Source: Paenibacillus jilunlii (lineage in GTDB: Bacteria; Bacillota; Bacilli; Paenibacillales; Paenibacillaceae). From it: a stretch of DNA of 60,495 bases. The position numbers and the translations under genes were made by a program. Position 1 is the stretch's first letter, and each line of letters begins with the position of its first letter. Shown piece after piece: positions 31,025 to 41,200 of this stretch. The stretch spans positions 158,625 to 219,119 of the forward strand of contig NZ_FNGM01000014.1 in NCBI RefSeq assembly GCF_900102965.1, written 5' to 3'. The notes beneath the pieces are model-generated. The model did no database searches and had not been told where the DNA came from. It saw only the letters and a program-made list of their open reading frames with translations.

Positions 31025-32743
31025 ATGACTCAATTAAGCCCCAAAGCCGCAGAAACACTGTCACGCTGGCTGCAGGACCCATCGGTTGACGAGAACACGA
31101 AGGCAGAACTGAATCTGCTTGCGAATGAGCCGCAGGAGCTGGAAGAACGTTTTTACAGAGATCTGGAGTTCGGCACAGGCGGCTTGCGCGGGGTTATCGG
31201 AGCAGGCAGCAACCGGATTAACCGGTATACGGTTGGCAGAGCGACCCAGGGTTTCGCGAATTATATCCTTGAACAGCATTCCGGTGAAGGCAGACCTTCT
31301 GTCGTCATTGCGCATGACTCCCGCCGTTTTTCGCCGGAGTTCACCCTTGAGGCTGCGCTGGTATTGGCCGGAAACGGAATTGAGGCCCATCTGTTCCCGT
31401 CCCTGCGCTCCACGCCGCAGCTGTCCTTTACGGTCCGTCATCTGAAGGCTACCGGGGGTGTAGTGATTACTGCAAGCCATAACCCTCCGGAGTACAATGG
31501 CTACAAGGTGTACAATGCTGAAGGCGGTCAGCTTGTTCCGCATGAGGCTGAAAAAGTCATCTCCTACATCTTGGAGGTGGATTCCTTTAATGGAGTAAAA
31601 CGCATGTCCCAGGAAGAGGCTGAAGCTGGAGGGCTCCTGCATTGGCTGGGCGAGCAGGAAGATGAAGCCTTCACCGATACAGTAGCGGCTGTCAGCGTTG
31701 CCCGTGACGAAATCACATCCACGCTGGGACGTGATTTCAAAATTGTCTATACACCGCTTCACGGGACAGGCAATCTCCCCGTCCGCAGCGTTCTGAACAA
31801 AATCGGCTTTACTCAGGTACATGTAGTACCGGAGCAAGAGTTGCCCGATTCAGAATTCTCTACCGTAAAATCGCCAAATCCTGAAGAGCGGGAAGCCTTC
31901 ACCCTGGCAATCAAGCTGGGAGAGGAGCTGGGTGCTGATCTGCTGATCGGTACAGACCCGGATGCAGACCGCATGGGTGCTGTAGTGCGCGACAATGAAG
32001 GCAAGTTCGTTGTTCTCTCCGGGAATCAGTCCGGAGCACTGATGATCCATTACTACTTGAGCCGCCTGCAGGAGCAGGGCAAGCTGCCAAGCAATGGTGC
32101 TGTCGTAAAAACCATTGTAACCAGTGAGATGGGAGCAGCTGTAGCCGAGCATTATGGTGCTACCGTATTCAACACGCTTACAGGGTTCAAATATATCGGT
32201 GAAAAAATGACCCAGTTCCAGCAGTCCGGTGAATACACCTACCTGTTCGGTTATGAAGAGAGCTATGGCTACCTTGCCGGGAATTATGCCCGTGACAAGG
32301 ATGCCGTGCTGGCTTCTATGCTGATTGCTGAAGCTGGAGCCTATTACAAAGCCCAAGGGAAAACGCTGTACGATGTGCTTCAGGAGCTGTATAAGCAGTT
32401 CGGCTATTTCCTGGAAAGTCTGGAATCACGCACATTGAAGGGCAAGGACGGTGTGGCGCAGATTCAGGGGATTATGAATGACTGGCGCAGCAATCCTCCG
32501 CAGGAGATTGCCGGTGCAGCAGTAACTGAGGTTCTGGATTATTCGCTGGGGTTGAACGGACTTCCTAAGGAAAATGTGCTGAAATATTTGCTGTCTGACG
32601 GTTCCTGGTTCTGCTTGCGCCCGTCGGGTACTGAGCCGAAGATCAAAGTGTACTTTGCTGTGCGCGGAGAATCGCTGCAGAATGCCAAAGACAAGGTTGC
32701 CACGCTCACGCAGCAGGTTATGTCACGCGTTGACGGGAAATAA
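31025..32743 (+). CDS. pgcA: Phospho-sugar mutase (phosphoglucomutase type)
   Basis: The enzyme is predicted to interconvert glucose 6-phosphate and glucose 1-phosphate, feeding UDP-glucose and wall polymers. All four alpha-D-phosphohexomutase signatures are visible: catalytic serine S151 in TASHNPPEYNGYK, metal-binding DPDADRMG, sugar-binding GYEESYGYL and phosphate-binding RPSGTEPK. ATG 31025 is chosen (AAGGAGAG upstream); ATG 31004 overlaps that site. 572 residues. The symbol follows B. subtilis PgcA; a phosphomannomutase activity cannot be excluded. Its neighbours make cell-wall polymers. Confidence 0.87.
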   Translation: MTQLSPKAAETLSRWLQDPSVDENTKAELNLLANEPQELEERFYRDLEFGTGGLRGVIGAGSNRINRYTVGRATQGFANYILEQHSGEGRPSVVIAHDSRRFSPEFTLEAALVLAGNGIEAHLFPSLRSTPQLSFTVRHLKATGGVVITASHNPPEYNGYKVYNAEGGQLVPHEAEKVISYILEVDSFNGVKRMSQEEAEAGGLLHWLGEQEDEAFTDTVAAVSVARDEITSTLGRDFKIVYTPLHGTGNLPVRSVLNKIGFTQVHVVPEQELPDSEFSTVKSPNPEEREAFTLAIKLGEELGADLLIGTDPDADRMGAVVRDNEGKFVVLSGNQSGALMIHYYLSRLQEQGKLPSNGAVVKTIVTSEMGAAVAEHYGATVFNTLTGFKYIGEKMTQFQQSGEYTYLFGYEESYGYLAGNYARDKDAVLASMLIAEAGAYYKAQGKTLYDVLQELYKQFGYFLESLESRTLKGKDGVAQIQGIMNDWRSNPPQEIAGAAVTEVLDYSLGLNGLPKENVLKYLLSDGSWFCLRPSGTEPKIKVYFAVRGESLQNAKDKVATLTQQVMSRVDGK

Positions 32744-32761
32744 ATAATAGAAGATACAGGA

Positions 32762-32815
32762 TTCAAGCGAAACGGATACTGCTCCTCTATGGACGCGCAT
32801 CCGTTTCTGCTTGAA
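32762..32815 (+). repeat. Long inverted repeat between pgcA and the DUF5693 gene
   Basis: TTCAAGC-G-AAACGGAT (32762-32777) pairs with ATCCGTTT-CT-GCTTGAA (32799-32815): 15 pairs with a small internal loop. No T-run follows, so it is not a classical terminator. It may protect or process the mRNA. Confidence 0.65.
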
Positions 32816-32859
32816 ATTAGCCTTGAGAAGGCTTTAAGTGAAAGAGGAGGTACTTTGGA

Positions 32860-34896
32860 GTGCAGCAGAAATGGCAACGTTGGAACATCGCTTCACGGAA
32901 GTGGTTATGGATAGTTGTGGTGATTGGTGTGCTTGCCGCATTACCTGTCGTCTATGACCGTCTGCAGACGGAGAAATCTTCCAAAACGGTTGAATTTGTT
33001 TTTGATTACCGTGACCTGGTGGAAGCGGCCAGCTACCGGGCGAACCCGCAGGATTATATTTCGGAGCAGCTTGACCTCTTAAAATCTGCCGGCGTAGGCA
33101 GCATGGCTATTTATGAAAACACGCTGGAGGATTACCGCAAGGCCCGCCGGCTGATGATATGGGGAGCGGCAGATATTGCCAACCTGACGGATACCGTGAT
33201 TCCGGAGAATGAGAACTATACATATGTCCTCTTTACCAGTCCGGAGAATAGTGAAGCCCTCGCGCCGATTATCCGTGATACTTTCAGCAGCCTGGATATA
33301 GCGACCGAAAACTGGAGTTTCCGCGGGCAGCAAGGGCTTATTGTCAAAACTCCGCTGGAGGATGCCACGCTGAAGCCGATGCAGCCGGACCCGTTCACCC
33401 TGGAAATGCTGCATAGCAAAGGGTTTAACATTGTACCCCGTCTTGTAGATTCCCTGCCTTACAATGAGGCTGCTGTTACCAAGCTGCTTGACCGCTATCA
33501 GGAGCTAGGAGTCAAACGTCTGCTTTTTGAAGGCGAGTCTGTTAAAGGATTTAATGATGATGCTGATTTGAACAGCATTACAGCTTTTGCCGGTCTTCTT
33601 AAGAAACGCGGAATGGGGATCGCCGCCATTGAGAATATCAAAGCGCAGCAAAAAGGATTCAATAAATTAGCTTTTCTGCTGGATTACAATGTAACCCGGC
33701 TGTACTCGCTCAGTGAAGGTGATTCCGCCCTTCCTCCGGAAACGATAGCGGACCGCTTTGCACTGGCAACGAAAGACCGCAACATTCGCATGATCTATCT
33801 CAACACGATTCCGTCGCGGGACACTTCTAAGGCGCAGATTAAGGATACTCTGGAAAATCTGATCACCAGCCTTAGCGAGCCTGGGGGTGCGGTAGAGAAA
33901 ATTGAGAGCAACGGCTTTACCTTGGGCCAAGCCACTGCATTTGACGTTGTGGACTCTTCTTTCCAGCGTTATTTTAAATTAATTGCAGTCATCGGTGCTG
34001 TAGCCATGGTGGCCCTTTTGGTTTCCTACTTTATTCCATGGCTTACGCTGCCTGCCTGGGTGCTTGGTCTGGTGGGAAGCGCCGGGCTGATGCTGATTAA
34101 GCCGCAGCTGTTCGAGCAGGCCCTGGCACTTGCAGTAGCCATCAGCGCACCGACAGTGGCAATGATACTGGCGGTACGCAAAATAAATGAGAAGGGTCCT
34201 CCGCTCCGGGCGAATTCCTTGACCTATGCGGTTATGACTCCGCAGCGCCGCCTGGCTCACAGTCTCGTCCTTTACGTCAAAACAGCCTTGATTTCGCTGA
34301 GTGCGGTGCCGTTTGTGATTGCACTCCTGAACAATATCACCTACAGTCTGGTCCTTAACCAGTTCCGCGGTGTCAGTCTGCTGCATTTGGCGCCTATTGC
34401 ACTGATTGCTGTATATGTACTGCTCTATCGTGGTGAGTTTGTCCTTAGTAAAACAGGCAAGCTTCTGCGGACACCTATTACGTTGGCTTGGGTCATTGCA
34501 GCCGGTGTTTTGGGGATTATAGGGATGTATTATTTGAGCCGGACCGGCAACAGCGGCAGTGTGAGCGCACCGGAAAAAATTCTCCGCACCTTTTTGGAAA
34601 ATACAGCGGGGGTCCGGCCGCGCAACAAAGAATTCCTGCTGGCTCATCCGTTATTTATACTGGGTGCCTTTATGGCCTATAAATACCGGAATGCCGCATT
34701 TATCTTGATTATCGCCGTGATCGGGCAGCTTTCAATGGTAGATACTTTTGCCCATATTCACTCTCCGGTTCTAATCTCGCTGGTCCGTGGTCTGCTAGGG
34801 CTGGGACTTGGTCTGATTATCGGGCTGATTGCGGTAGGAGTATGGCAGCTTGCAGAGGGGTGTTGGAGACGATGGTCGCCGCTTCTCAAAAAATAA
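32860..34896 (+). CDS. DUF5693 family polytopic membrane protein
   Basis: The 678-residue protein has one N-terminal membrane segment (about 15-32), a large extracytoplasmic domain (about 40-365) and about nine membrane helices to the C-terminus. It fits the DUF5693 family, which often precedes csaB in paenibacilli. The function is not established. GTG 32860 is 9 nt after GAGGAGG. csaB begins inside its last codons (25-nt overlap), so the two are translationally coupled. In Bacillus anthracis csaB is preceded by csaA, a predicted polymer transporter; by analogy this protein may handle the lipid-linked polymer that CsaB modifies, an inference only. Confidence 0.75.
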   Translation: MQQKWQRWNIASRKWLWIVVVIGVLAALPVVYDRLQTEKSSKTVEFVFDYRDLVEAASYRANPQDYISEQLDLLKSAGVGSMAIYENTLEDYRKARRLMIWGAADIANLTDTVIPENENYTYVLFTSPENSEALAPIIRDTFSSLDIATENWSFRGQQGLIVKTPLEDATLKPMQPDPFTLEMLHSKGFNIVPRLVDSLPYNEAAVTKLLDRYQELGVKRLLFEGESVKGFNDDADLNSITAFAGLLKKRGMGIAAIENIKAQQKGFNKLAFLLDYNVTRLYSLSEGDSALPPETIADRFALATKDRNIRMIYLNTIPSRDTSKAQIKDTLENLITSLSEPGGAVEKIESNGFTLGQATAFDVVDSSFQRYFKLIAVIGAVAMVALLVSYFIPWLTLPAWVLGLVGSAGLMLIKPQLFEQALALAVAISAPTVAMILAVRKINEKGPPLRANSLTYAVMTPQRRLAHSLVLYVKTALISLSAVPFVIALLNNITYSLVLNQFRGVSLLHLAPIALIAVYVLLYRGEFVLSKTGKLLRTPITLAWVIAAGVLGIIGMYYLSRTGNSGSVSAPEKILRTFLENTAGVRPRNKEFLLAHPLFILGAFMAYKYRNAAFILIIAVIGQLSMVDTFAHIHSPVLISLVRGLLGLGLGLIIGLIAVGVWQLAEGCWRRWSPLLKK

Positions 34897-36038
34897 TTAT
34901 CTCCGGCTATTACGGTTTCCGGAACAGCGGAGATGAGGCGGTGCTGCAGTCCATTCTAAATGCGCTGCAGAAGCACTCGCTGGCAACGGGAACAGTCATT
35001 GAGCCTGTTGTGCTGTCCATAGATCCGGAATGGACGACAGCGACCTATGGAGTGAAGGCTGTACACCGTATGAAACTTAGCGAAGTACGCAGCGCAATCT
35101 CAGAAAGCGCCGGTTTGATCAGCGGGGGAGGCAGCCTGCTCCAGGATGTGACTGGAAGCAAATCCATCCCATATTACCTGGGCATCATCAAGCTAGCTCA
35201 ATGGATGGGCAAGCCGACTTTTATCTATGCTCAAGGTATTGGTCCGGTTAACCGCAAGCTTTTCCACCCCTTGATCAAAGCGGTTTTCCGCAAATGCAGA
35301 TATATCTCTGTAAGAGATGAGCAGTCGCGCGACCTGCTGCAATCCATGGGGCTGGGTGGGAACAAGATTGATGTCGTTCCCGACCCGGTGATGGGATTAA
35401 GTCTTCCCGAGGACGGCCGGGGAAGCAGCGCGGAAGCAGGAGGCGAATCACCTCCTCAGAAAACTCCGTTATCCCGGCCTGATCTCCCGACCGTAGGGGT
35501 TTCTGTTCGCTTTTGGGAGCAATCCCGAAGTGAACTGGATGCTGTCGCAGATGGTTTGCTGAATGCAAGCGCCCGGACTCCGTTTCATCTGCGTTTTCTG
35601 CCGTTTCATCATCCTTCTGACCATGAAGCTTCACGTTATATCATGCAGAAGCTGGAGAAGGGGATTTCGCAGAACGGTGGAGTAATCAGCCTGTGTGAGG
35701 ACGCTGAGCATCCGCAGCAGATGCTGCGGGAGGTAGGGACATGTGATGTCTTAATCGGAATGCGGCTTCACAGTCTGATTTATGCCGCAGGAAGACGGGT
35801 GCCGCTCATCGGTATCTCCTATGATCCTAAGATTGACCATTTTCTGGAGCGGGTGGGCTGCCGGCCTATCGGGGCTACGTCCTCTCTGGACAGCGGCAGG
35901 CTTGCTGCCGAAGTGCTTCAGCTTTTGGAGTCGGGAGAGGAATGGAAACGTGAGCGCGAGCCGTTGATTGCTTCTTTGGTCCAGGAGGCCGAAGCGCCAG
36001 CCCGGCAAATTATCGAATATTTCCGCCGTAAAGGGTGA
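34872..36038 (+). CDS. csaB: Polysaccharide pyruvyl transferase CsaB
   Basis: CsaB adds a ketal pyruvate to ManNAc of the secondary cell wall polymer; SLH domains bind this pyruvylated sugar. The 388-residue protein has the family blocks ISGYYGFRNSGDEAVL, SGGGSLLQD, YAQGIGPV, SVRDEQS and IGMRLHSLIYA near the C-terminus. A variable segment rich in Gly/Ser/Pro lies at about 180-200. ATG 34872 has GGAG at 34865 and AGAGGGG further upstream; it overlaps the DUF5693 gene. tagA follows 7 nt after the stop. The three SLH proteins in this window are its logical clients. Confidence 0.93.
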   Translation: MVAASQKIIISGYYGFRNSGDEAVLQSILNALQKHSLATGTVIEPVVLSIDPEWTTATYGVKAVHRMKLSEVRSAISESAGLISGGGSLLQDVTGSKSIPYYLGIIKLAQWMGKPTFIYAQGIGPVNRKLFHPLIKAVFRKCRYISVRDEQSRDLLQSMGLGGNKIDVVPDPVMGLSLPEDGRGSSAEAGGESPPQKTPLSRPDLPTVGVSVRFWEQSRSELDAVADGLLNASARTPFHLRFLPFHHPSDHEASRYIMQKLEKGISQNGGVISLCEDAEHPQQMLREVGTCDVLIGMRLHSLIYAAGRRVPLIGISYDPKIDHFLERVGCRPIGATSSLDSGRLAAEVLQLLESGEEWKREREPLIASLVQEAEAPARQIIEYFRRKG

Positions 36039-36045
36039 TAGATAT

Positions 36046-36801
36046 ATGAAAGCAGAAAGTGTGATCCCCACGGTGCCGATTTTTGGCATCCGGGTATCCA
36101 AAGTCGATATGAAAGCCACGGTATCCTACTTGACCGAGGCCGTACAAAGGCGTGAACCGCATCAGGTCATTACAGCCAATCCGATCATGGTGATGACCGC
36201 CCTGGACAATCCGGCTTATATGGAGATCATGAAATCAGCCGAACTGGTGGTTCCTGACGGAACAGGGGTTGTATGGGCTGCTGAATATTGCCAACAGCCT
36301 GTTGCTGAACGTGTTGCGGGTTTTGATTTGTTACATGAATTGCTTCGCCAGGGCGAAAGCTATAAATGGAGGGTATATTTGCTGGGGTCTACGCCTGAGG
36401 TGATTCGCGAGACCGCCTCCCGGTTACAATCTCAGTATGCCGGTATCATTATAGCGGGATATCATGACGGTTTTTTCGGGCCGGAAGCGGACGAGGAGAT
36501 TGTGAATGAAATTATCGAAGCTCAGCCCGACCTGCTCTTTGTTGCCAGAGGAGCAGATAGTCAGGAGCCTTGGATCGCCAAATACAAATCCCGGCTGAAC
36601 ATTCCGGTAATGATGGGTGTCGGCGGGAGCTTCGATGTGATCTCCGGCAAGAGCCGCAGGGCGCCAAAAGCCTTCCAGAAACTCCGTGCAGAATGGTTAT
36701 ACCGTCTTCTTAAGGAGCCTACCCGTTACAAAAGAATGCTTGCACTGCCGAAATTCGCAGTAAAAGTGCTGCGTGAGAAAGATAAAGTGACAAAAGTATA
36801 G
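36046..36801 (+). CDS. tagA: WecG/TagA family ManNAc transferase
   Basis: TagA transfers ManNAc from UDP-ManNAc to undecaprenyl-PP-GlcNAc, completing the linkage disaccharide of wall teichoic acid or secondary cell wall polymer. The 251-residue protein carries ANPIMVMTA, VPDGTGVVWA (D71 aligns with the proposed catalytic base), LLGSTPEV and the GVGGSFDVISGKSRRAP block. ATG 36046 follows AAGGGTGA at the csaB stop. MnaA (13479) makes its donor and TagO (36918) its acceptor. Confidence 0.93.
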   Translation: MKAESVIPTVPIFGIRVSKVDMKATVSYLTEAVQRREPHQVITANPIMVMTALDNPAYMEIMKSAELVVPDGTGVVWAAEYCQQPVAERVAGFDLLHELLRQGESYKWRVYLLGSTPEVIRETASRLQSQYAGIIIAGYHDGFFGPEADEEIVNEIIEAQPDLLFVARGADSQEPWIAKYKSRLNIPVMMGVGGSFDVISGKSRRAPKAFQKLRAEWLYRLLKEPTRYKRMLALPKFAVKVLREKDKVTKV

Positions 36802-36852
36802 CAAAACGACGTTATTTACCGTAAAAATCCGTGCAACAGCCTAAAAACGGAA

Positions 36853-36882
36853 TTGGAATTTGTTTTACGTTCAGCGTATAAT
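36853..36882 (+). promoter_or_regulatory. Sigma-A promoter of tagO
   Basis: TTGGAA (36853-36858), 18-bp spacer, TATAAT (36877-36882), 35 bp upstream of the tagO start. Confidence 0.65.
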
Positions 36883-36917
36883 TCAATGCGGTAGAGAAAT
36901 GGGGGTCGACTGATCAA

Positions 36918-38045
36918 ATGTTAATCATATACATCGCCGGATTCGTTGTGTGCATGGGACTTGCACTGCTGTTGACACCGCTCGTGAAGAAGTTCGCGAT
37001 TAAGATTGGTGCCACAGATGTGCCAAATGCCCGTAAAGTGCATACTAAGATTATGCCCCGCCTCGGCGGACTAGGTATTTTTCTGGCGTTTGTGTTAGGC
37101 CTGCTTGCCGTATTGCCGATTATTCCTTATGATTTTACTCCGCGGGAGGCAAGTTTCATCAAAGCGCTGCTTTCGGGCGGCGGACTGATCGTTCTTATCG
37201 GCGCACTGGATGACCGGTTTGAGCTTTCAGCGAAGGTGAAGCTGCTGGGCCAGATTGCCGCAGCGTGCATCGTTGTTTTCGGATTCGGGATTACCGTTGA
37301 TTTTGTAAACATTCCATTTAATAATACGTATTCCTCATTAGAAAGCTGGATTGCTATTCCGCTGACGATCTTCTGGATTGTCGGGGTTACGAACGCCGTT
37401 AACCTGATTGACGGGTTGGACGGGCTTGCTGCCGGAGTATCCGGTATTGCGATTGCTACAATTGCTGTCATGGCATTTTTGATGGGTAATACCATGGTTG
37501 CCTTGCTTTGCCTGCTTCTGCTTGGCAGTATCCTGGGTTTCCTGTTCTTTAACTTCCATCCCGCCAAAATTTTCATGGGTGATACAGGTTCGCTGTTCTT
37601 AGGCTTTTGCCTTGCGCTACTTGCCTTGCTGGGCTTTAAGCAGATTGCGGTCGTCTCCTTTATCACACCACTCTTAATTATCGGAGTTCCGCTGTCTGAT
37701 ACGTTTTTTGCCATCGTCCGCCGGAAGCTGCAGAAGAAACCAATCTTTGCTCCGGACAAAGGTCATCTTCATCACTGCCTGCGCGAGCTTGGCTTTAGCC
37801 ACCGCCAGACGGTATTGATTATATACGGTATTGCCGGTTTCTTTGGAATCTTGGCTGTAATTCAGACGTCTGCGTCTCTCTATGAAGCCAACTGGGTGAC
37901 CTTCGTCGTCATTTGCGTCATGCTCTTCTTCCTGCAGATCGGCGCAGAGATCACCGGTGTCATCAGCAAGACCAAACGTCCGTTGATTGACTTCCTGCTA
38001 AGAATGCGGGTGAAGGCTAATCCGGAACGCGGCTCCAAATCATAA
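36918..38045 (+). CDS. tagO: Undecaprenyl-phosphate GlcNAc-1-phosphate transferase (TagO/WecA)
   Basis: TagO moves GlcNAc-1-phosphate from UDP-GlcNAc to undecaprenyl phosphate, the first step of wall teichoic acid and related polymers. The 375-residue polytopic protein shows DVPNARKVH, the catalytic DDRFEL, the NAVNLIDGLDGLA loop, MGDTGSLFLG and the cytoplasmic HLHHCL motif. It starts at ATG 36918 behind GGGGGTC and has its own promoter. A terminator follows. Confidence 0.95.
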   Translation: MLIIYIAGFVVCMGLALLLTPLVKKFAIKIGATDVPNARKVHTKIMPRLGGLGIFLAFVLGLLAVLPIIPYDFTPREASFIKALLSGGGLIVLIGALDDRFELSAKVKLLGQIAAACIVVFGFGITVDFVNIPFNNTYSSLESWIAIPLTIFWIVGVTNAVNLIDGLDGLAAGVSGIAIATIAVMAFLMGNTMVALLCLLLLGSILGFLFFNFHPAKIFMGDTGSLFLGFCLALLALLGFKQIAVVSFITPLLIIGVPLSDTFFAIVRRKLQKKPIFAPDKGHLHHCLRELGFSHRQTVLIIYGIAGFFGILAVIQTSASLYEANWVTFVVICVMLFFLQIGAEITGVISKTKRPLIDFLLRMRVKANPERGSKS

Positions 38046-38089
38046 CAAATGCCTCAATTTGCGTCATGCTATTATCTTCCTTATCTGAC

Positions 38090-38120
38090 AAAGCTCACTC
38101 TACAAAAGGGTGAGCTTTTT
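38090..38120 (+). terminator. Intrinsic terminator of tagO
   Basis: AAAGCTCAC (38090-38098) pairs with GTGAGCTTT (38110-38118) and is followed by a T-run. Confidence 0.9.
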
Positions 38121-38209
38121 TGTGATATTCCTAAAAAATCCTGCCGCATTGACCGATAAAGAACAAAGTGAGGAATAACGAGAACATAACTCAAAGGAGA
38201 GATATACAC

Positions 38210-41200
38210 ATGTTACGCTTTAAGAGACCATTCGTTTGGCTGCTGCTGGCGGCTCTAATCGTTTCCATGTTCCCAGGCAAATACACGCCGCAAGCTGCGG
38301 CAGCAACAGCGACTACGACCTATTTCAGTCCGGATGATCTCACGCTGCGGAATACGGCGTCACTCAAAATGGATGTCGCAAATTCTATTACTAGAAGCAC
38401 AGTATATAAGACAAGTGCCCCCAACTTTTCCATTTCAGGTACTTACGCACAGGTAACAGCCTCCACAATGAAGGTTACTGTTCAACAGATGACGCAGAGT
38501 GGGGACAAATGGGTGACAGATGACACACATTCCACTACTGGTGCAGTAACTACCGACACTACTAACCCGGATAACCGGTTTGTTGCAAGCGGACTAACCC
38601 TGTTCACAGGATTTAATAAAATCACCTTCTCAGGGATGCAGGGGACATTGCAGCGCTCTGAATCGTTTTATGTTCTGTATGATAAGGTTCCTTATGTCAC
38701 TTCGCTGCAAGTGCTTGGAGGAGGTCCTGCTGCCATTAACTTAAATGAAGGTACAAAGGTTGTTGTACCGAATCAGCAGATTACGCTTCAGGGTAATGTG
38801 ACGAATGCTACCAAAGTTAGCGTATCGCTCAACGGTGGCTCTCCAATGCAAACCTCTCTCCTTGAGGACGGCACCTTTTTTACGCCGGCATTAACCTTGA
38901 AGTCCGGTGAGAACACGCTGGACATCGTTGTGCAGAATGCAGCCGACTCTATATCAATCAAACGCTCGGTTTATTATTTTGACACCAACAAGCCTTTTAC
39001 CGATTTGAGAATTGTCCACAATAATATAGCGTACAATATACTTGATAATGTCCCTACGCTTACTGCTACAGACACCAATGCTACTATTATAGGACAAGTG
39101 CTTTTACCGTATAATGCGAGTACCAAGTCCTTTAATGATGACCATGAAGTGAAGATTAACGATACTGTGGTTTCAGTGGATGTGCTTCAGTCTTATAATG
39201 TTGCAGCCGATGGTACTGTCTCTGTGGTTCCGGGTACTACACCACAGAATGAGACTGTAATTCCGGCTCCGGATGGCGTAACCCCTCAATACCGCCTGAT
39301 TGCCTTCAAGACAACGGCACCATTCACACTCACAGCGGGATCGTCCAGCGTAACCGTCGGAATTAAATACGGAACGTACAGTACGTCTGTAAAAGAAAAC
39401 TACAAATATTTATCAGGTGAGAATGTTATTACCGAGATGTACTATTTGTCTGGATATAATGGTGAAGCAATTGCCAGTACAGGACTATCCAAGCTGGCAT
39501 TGAACGGTGCTCAGGTTGAGAAATCAGATTTCTACATTCTGGTTAAGTCGAGTGCTATACCTGATGCTGCTAAGACTTTATTGGCTTCCTATCTGCCTTT
39601 GGGCGCTTCGCTTAAACTGGAGAAACAGACTAATGTATCAGGGTTGGCGGGGAATGAGGTCGTATATAAGGTAGTTGGATTCTCGAATGGACAACAGAAA
39701 GTGAAATTTCAATATTCAGGTTCACAATCCTTTTATAATGCAGACATTGCCTATGTCTCCAAGAACTACATTTACGTTGCCAACTTAAATGATGGTCAGA
39801 CTTATACGTTTAGCTCGGCTAATAGTTCTAATATATTGAAAGTCTCAGGTGAATATATCGGATTTGAGAACATCAGCAATGCACAATTTTTTGTCAACGG
39901 TATTTCAAACGATAAGCTGAAATCGACAGAGGTTAGTAATCTTGATTTTAATCCGATGAATAAATCGACTTTCTCCTTTGATTTAACCATATCAGCTTCC
40001 GGGCCCCTGGTTTACGGAGAAAACAAACTTGTATTCACAGGAACCTCCATGGACAATGTAGGCAACAAAAGAGAAATACGAAAAGAACTGAAATTCTATA
40101 TTGTAGATACCAATGTCTCCAACCTGTCACAATTCCATCCCAAGCTGTCCAAAGGCAGAGCTGCGCTCTCGCACACAGACATTAAGGCTTACACCGACAA
40201 AGAGCTTAATGATATCCTTGGATTAACTGCAGAATTCACGTTCAAGGACGACAAGTTTGTTACAAGCCAGACCAGCTATGACTTGGTTCTTAGAGGCGGA
40301 GCTGCAAACAAGCTTAATCTATACCAGGGATCAGATCTGTTTCTTTCATTAGACAACACAGTCCTGGGTGATACTTCAATTCAAAAGGGACCAGAAAATT
40401 TTGTGTACAAAGGGAAGACCTATTACTATGATTTTGTAGGTGGCAGCAAAGACTTTATCCTGCGGATTTTGGATATTCCGGCTGAAACTGCAGGCAGTAT
40501 TGTTTATAATCTGGAGCTGATCAATGAAACTGGTGCACGCACGAATCAGCGCATGGAAGTAGTACGTGAAGTTTCTCCATACCGGATCTTATCTCCAGTT
40601 GCCACTGTAGGGAAACAAATCGTTGTGAATAAGAATTTTGTCCGTTTTGATATTGAGGCTGAAGGTGCCACTAAAGTAGTAATCGACAAATTCGATGCTG
40701 TGAAACGCACCGACTTGCCGAACCGGTTCACGCTGGACTATGTAGGATTAAAACCGGATAAAGCGACTTCAATCAAAATTAAAATTGTGCGTGCTAATTC
40801 AACCTTAAATGATACTGTTTCTGTTTATTATGCAAGTGCTGTTCAGATAGACACGCAATTTATGGCTGAGAAAGTTGCTGCTAAATATAGTGTGTTTAAC
40901 AAAGGGCTTGAGCTCACGTTCCCGAAAGGAACATTGATGAAGGGCTTTACTACCTCTGGTGCAGCGAAGTACTATCCTGACACCAAGCTGCTGTTCGGTA
41001 TTGCCGATCCTGTTGATGGGGTCGTTGAACGTAAAAATGATTATGGCAATACAATTAATGTGGATGCTGATGCCCGTACACCTGGCGGCCTCGGTACACT
41101 GTTGATTCCTTCTGACTTAGTATTGCGGTTTAACTCAACAGTAGAAACCAATAATTTCTCCCGCGTTTCGGATATTTATTGGCTTAGCGGCGGACTTGGT

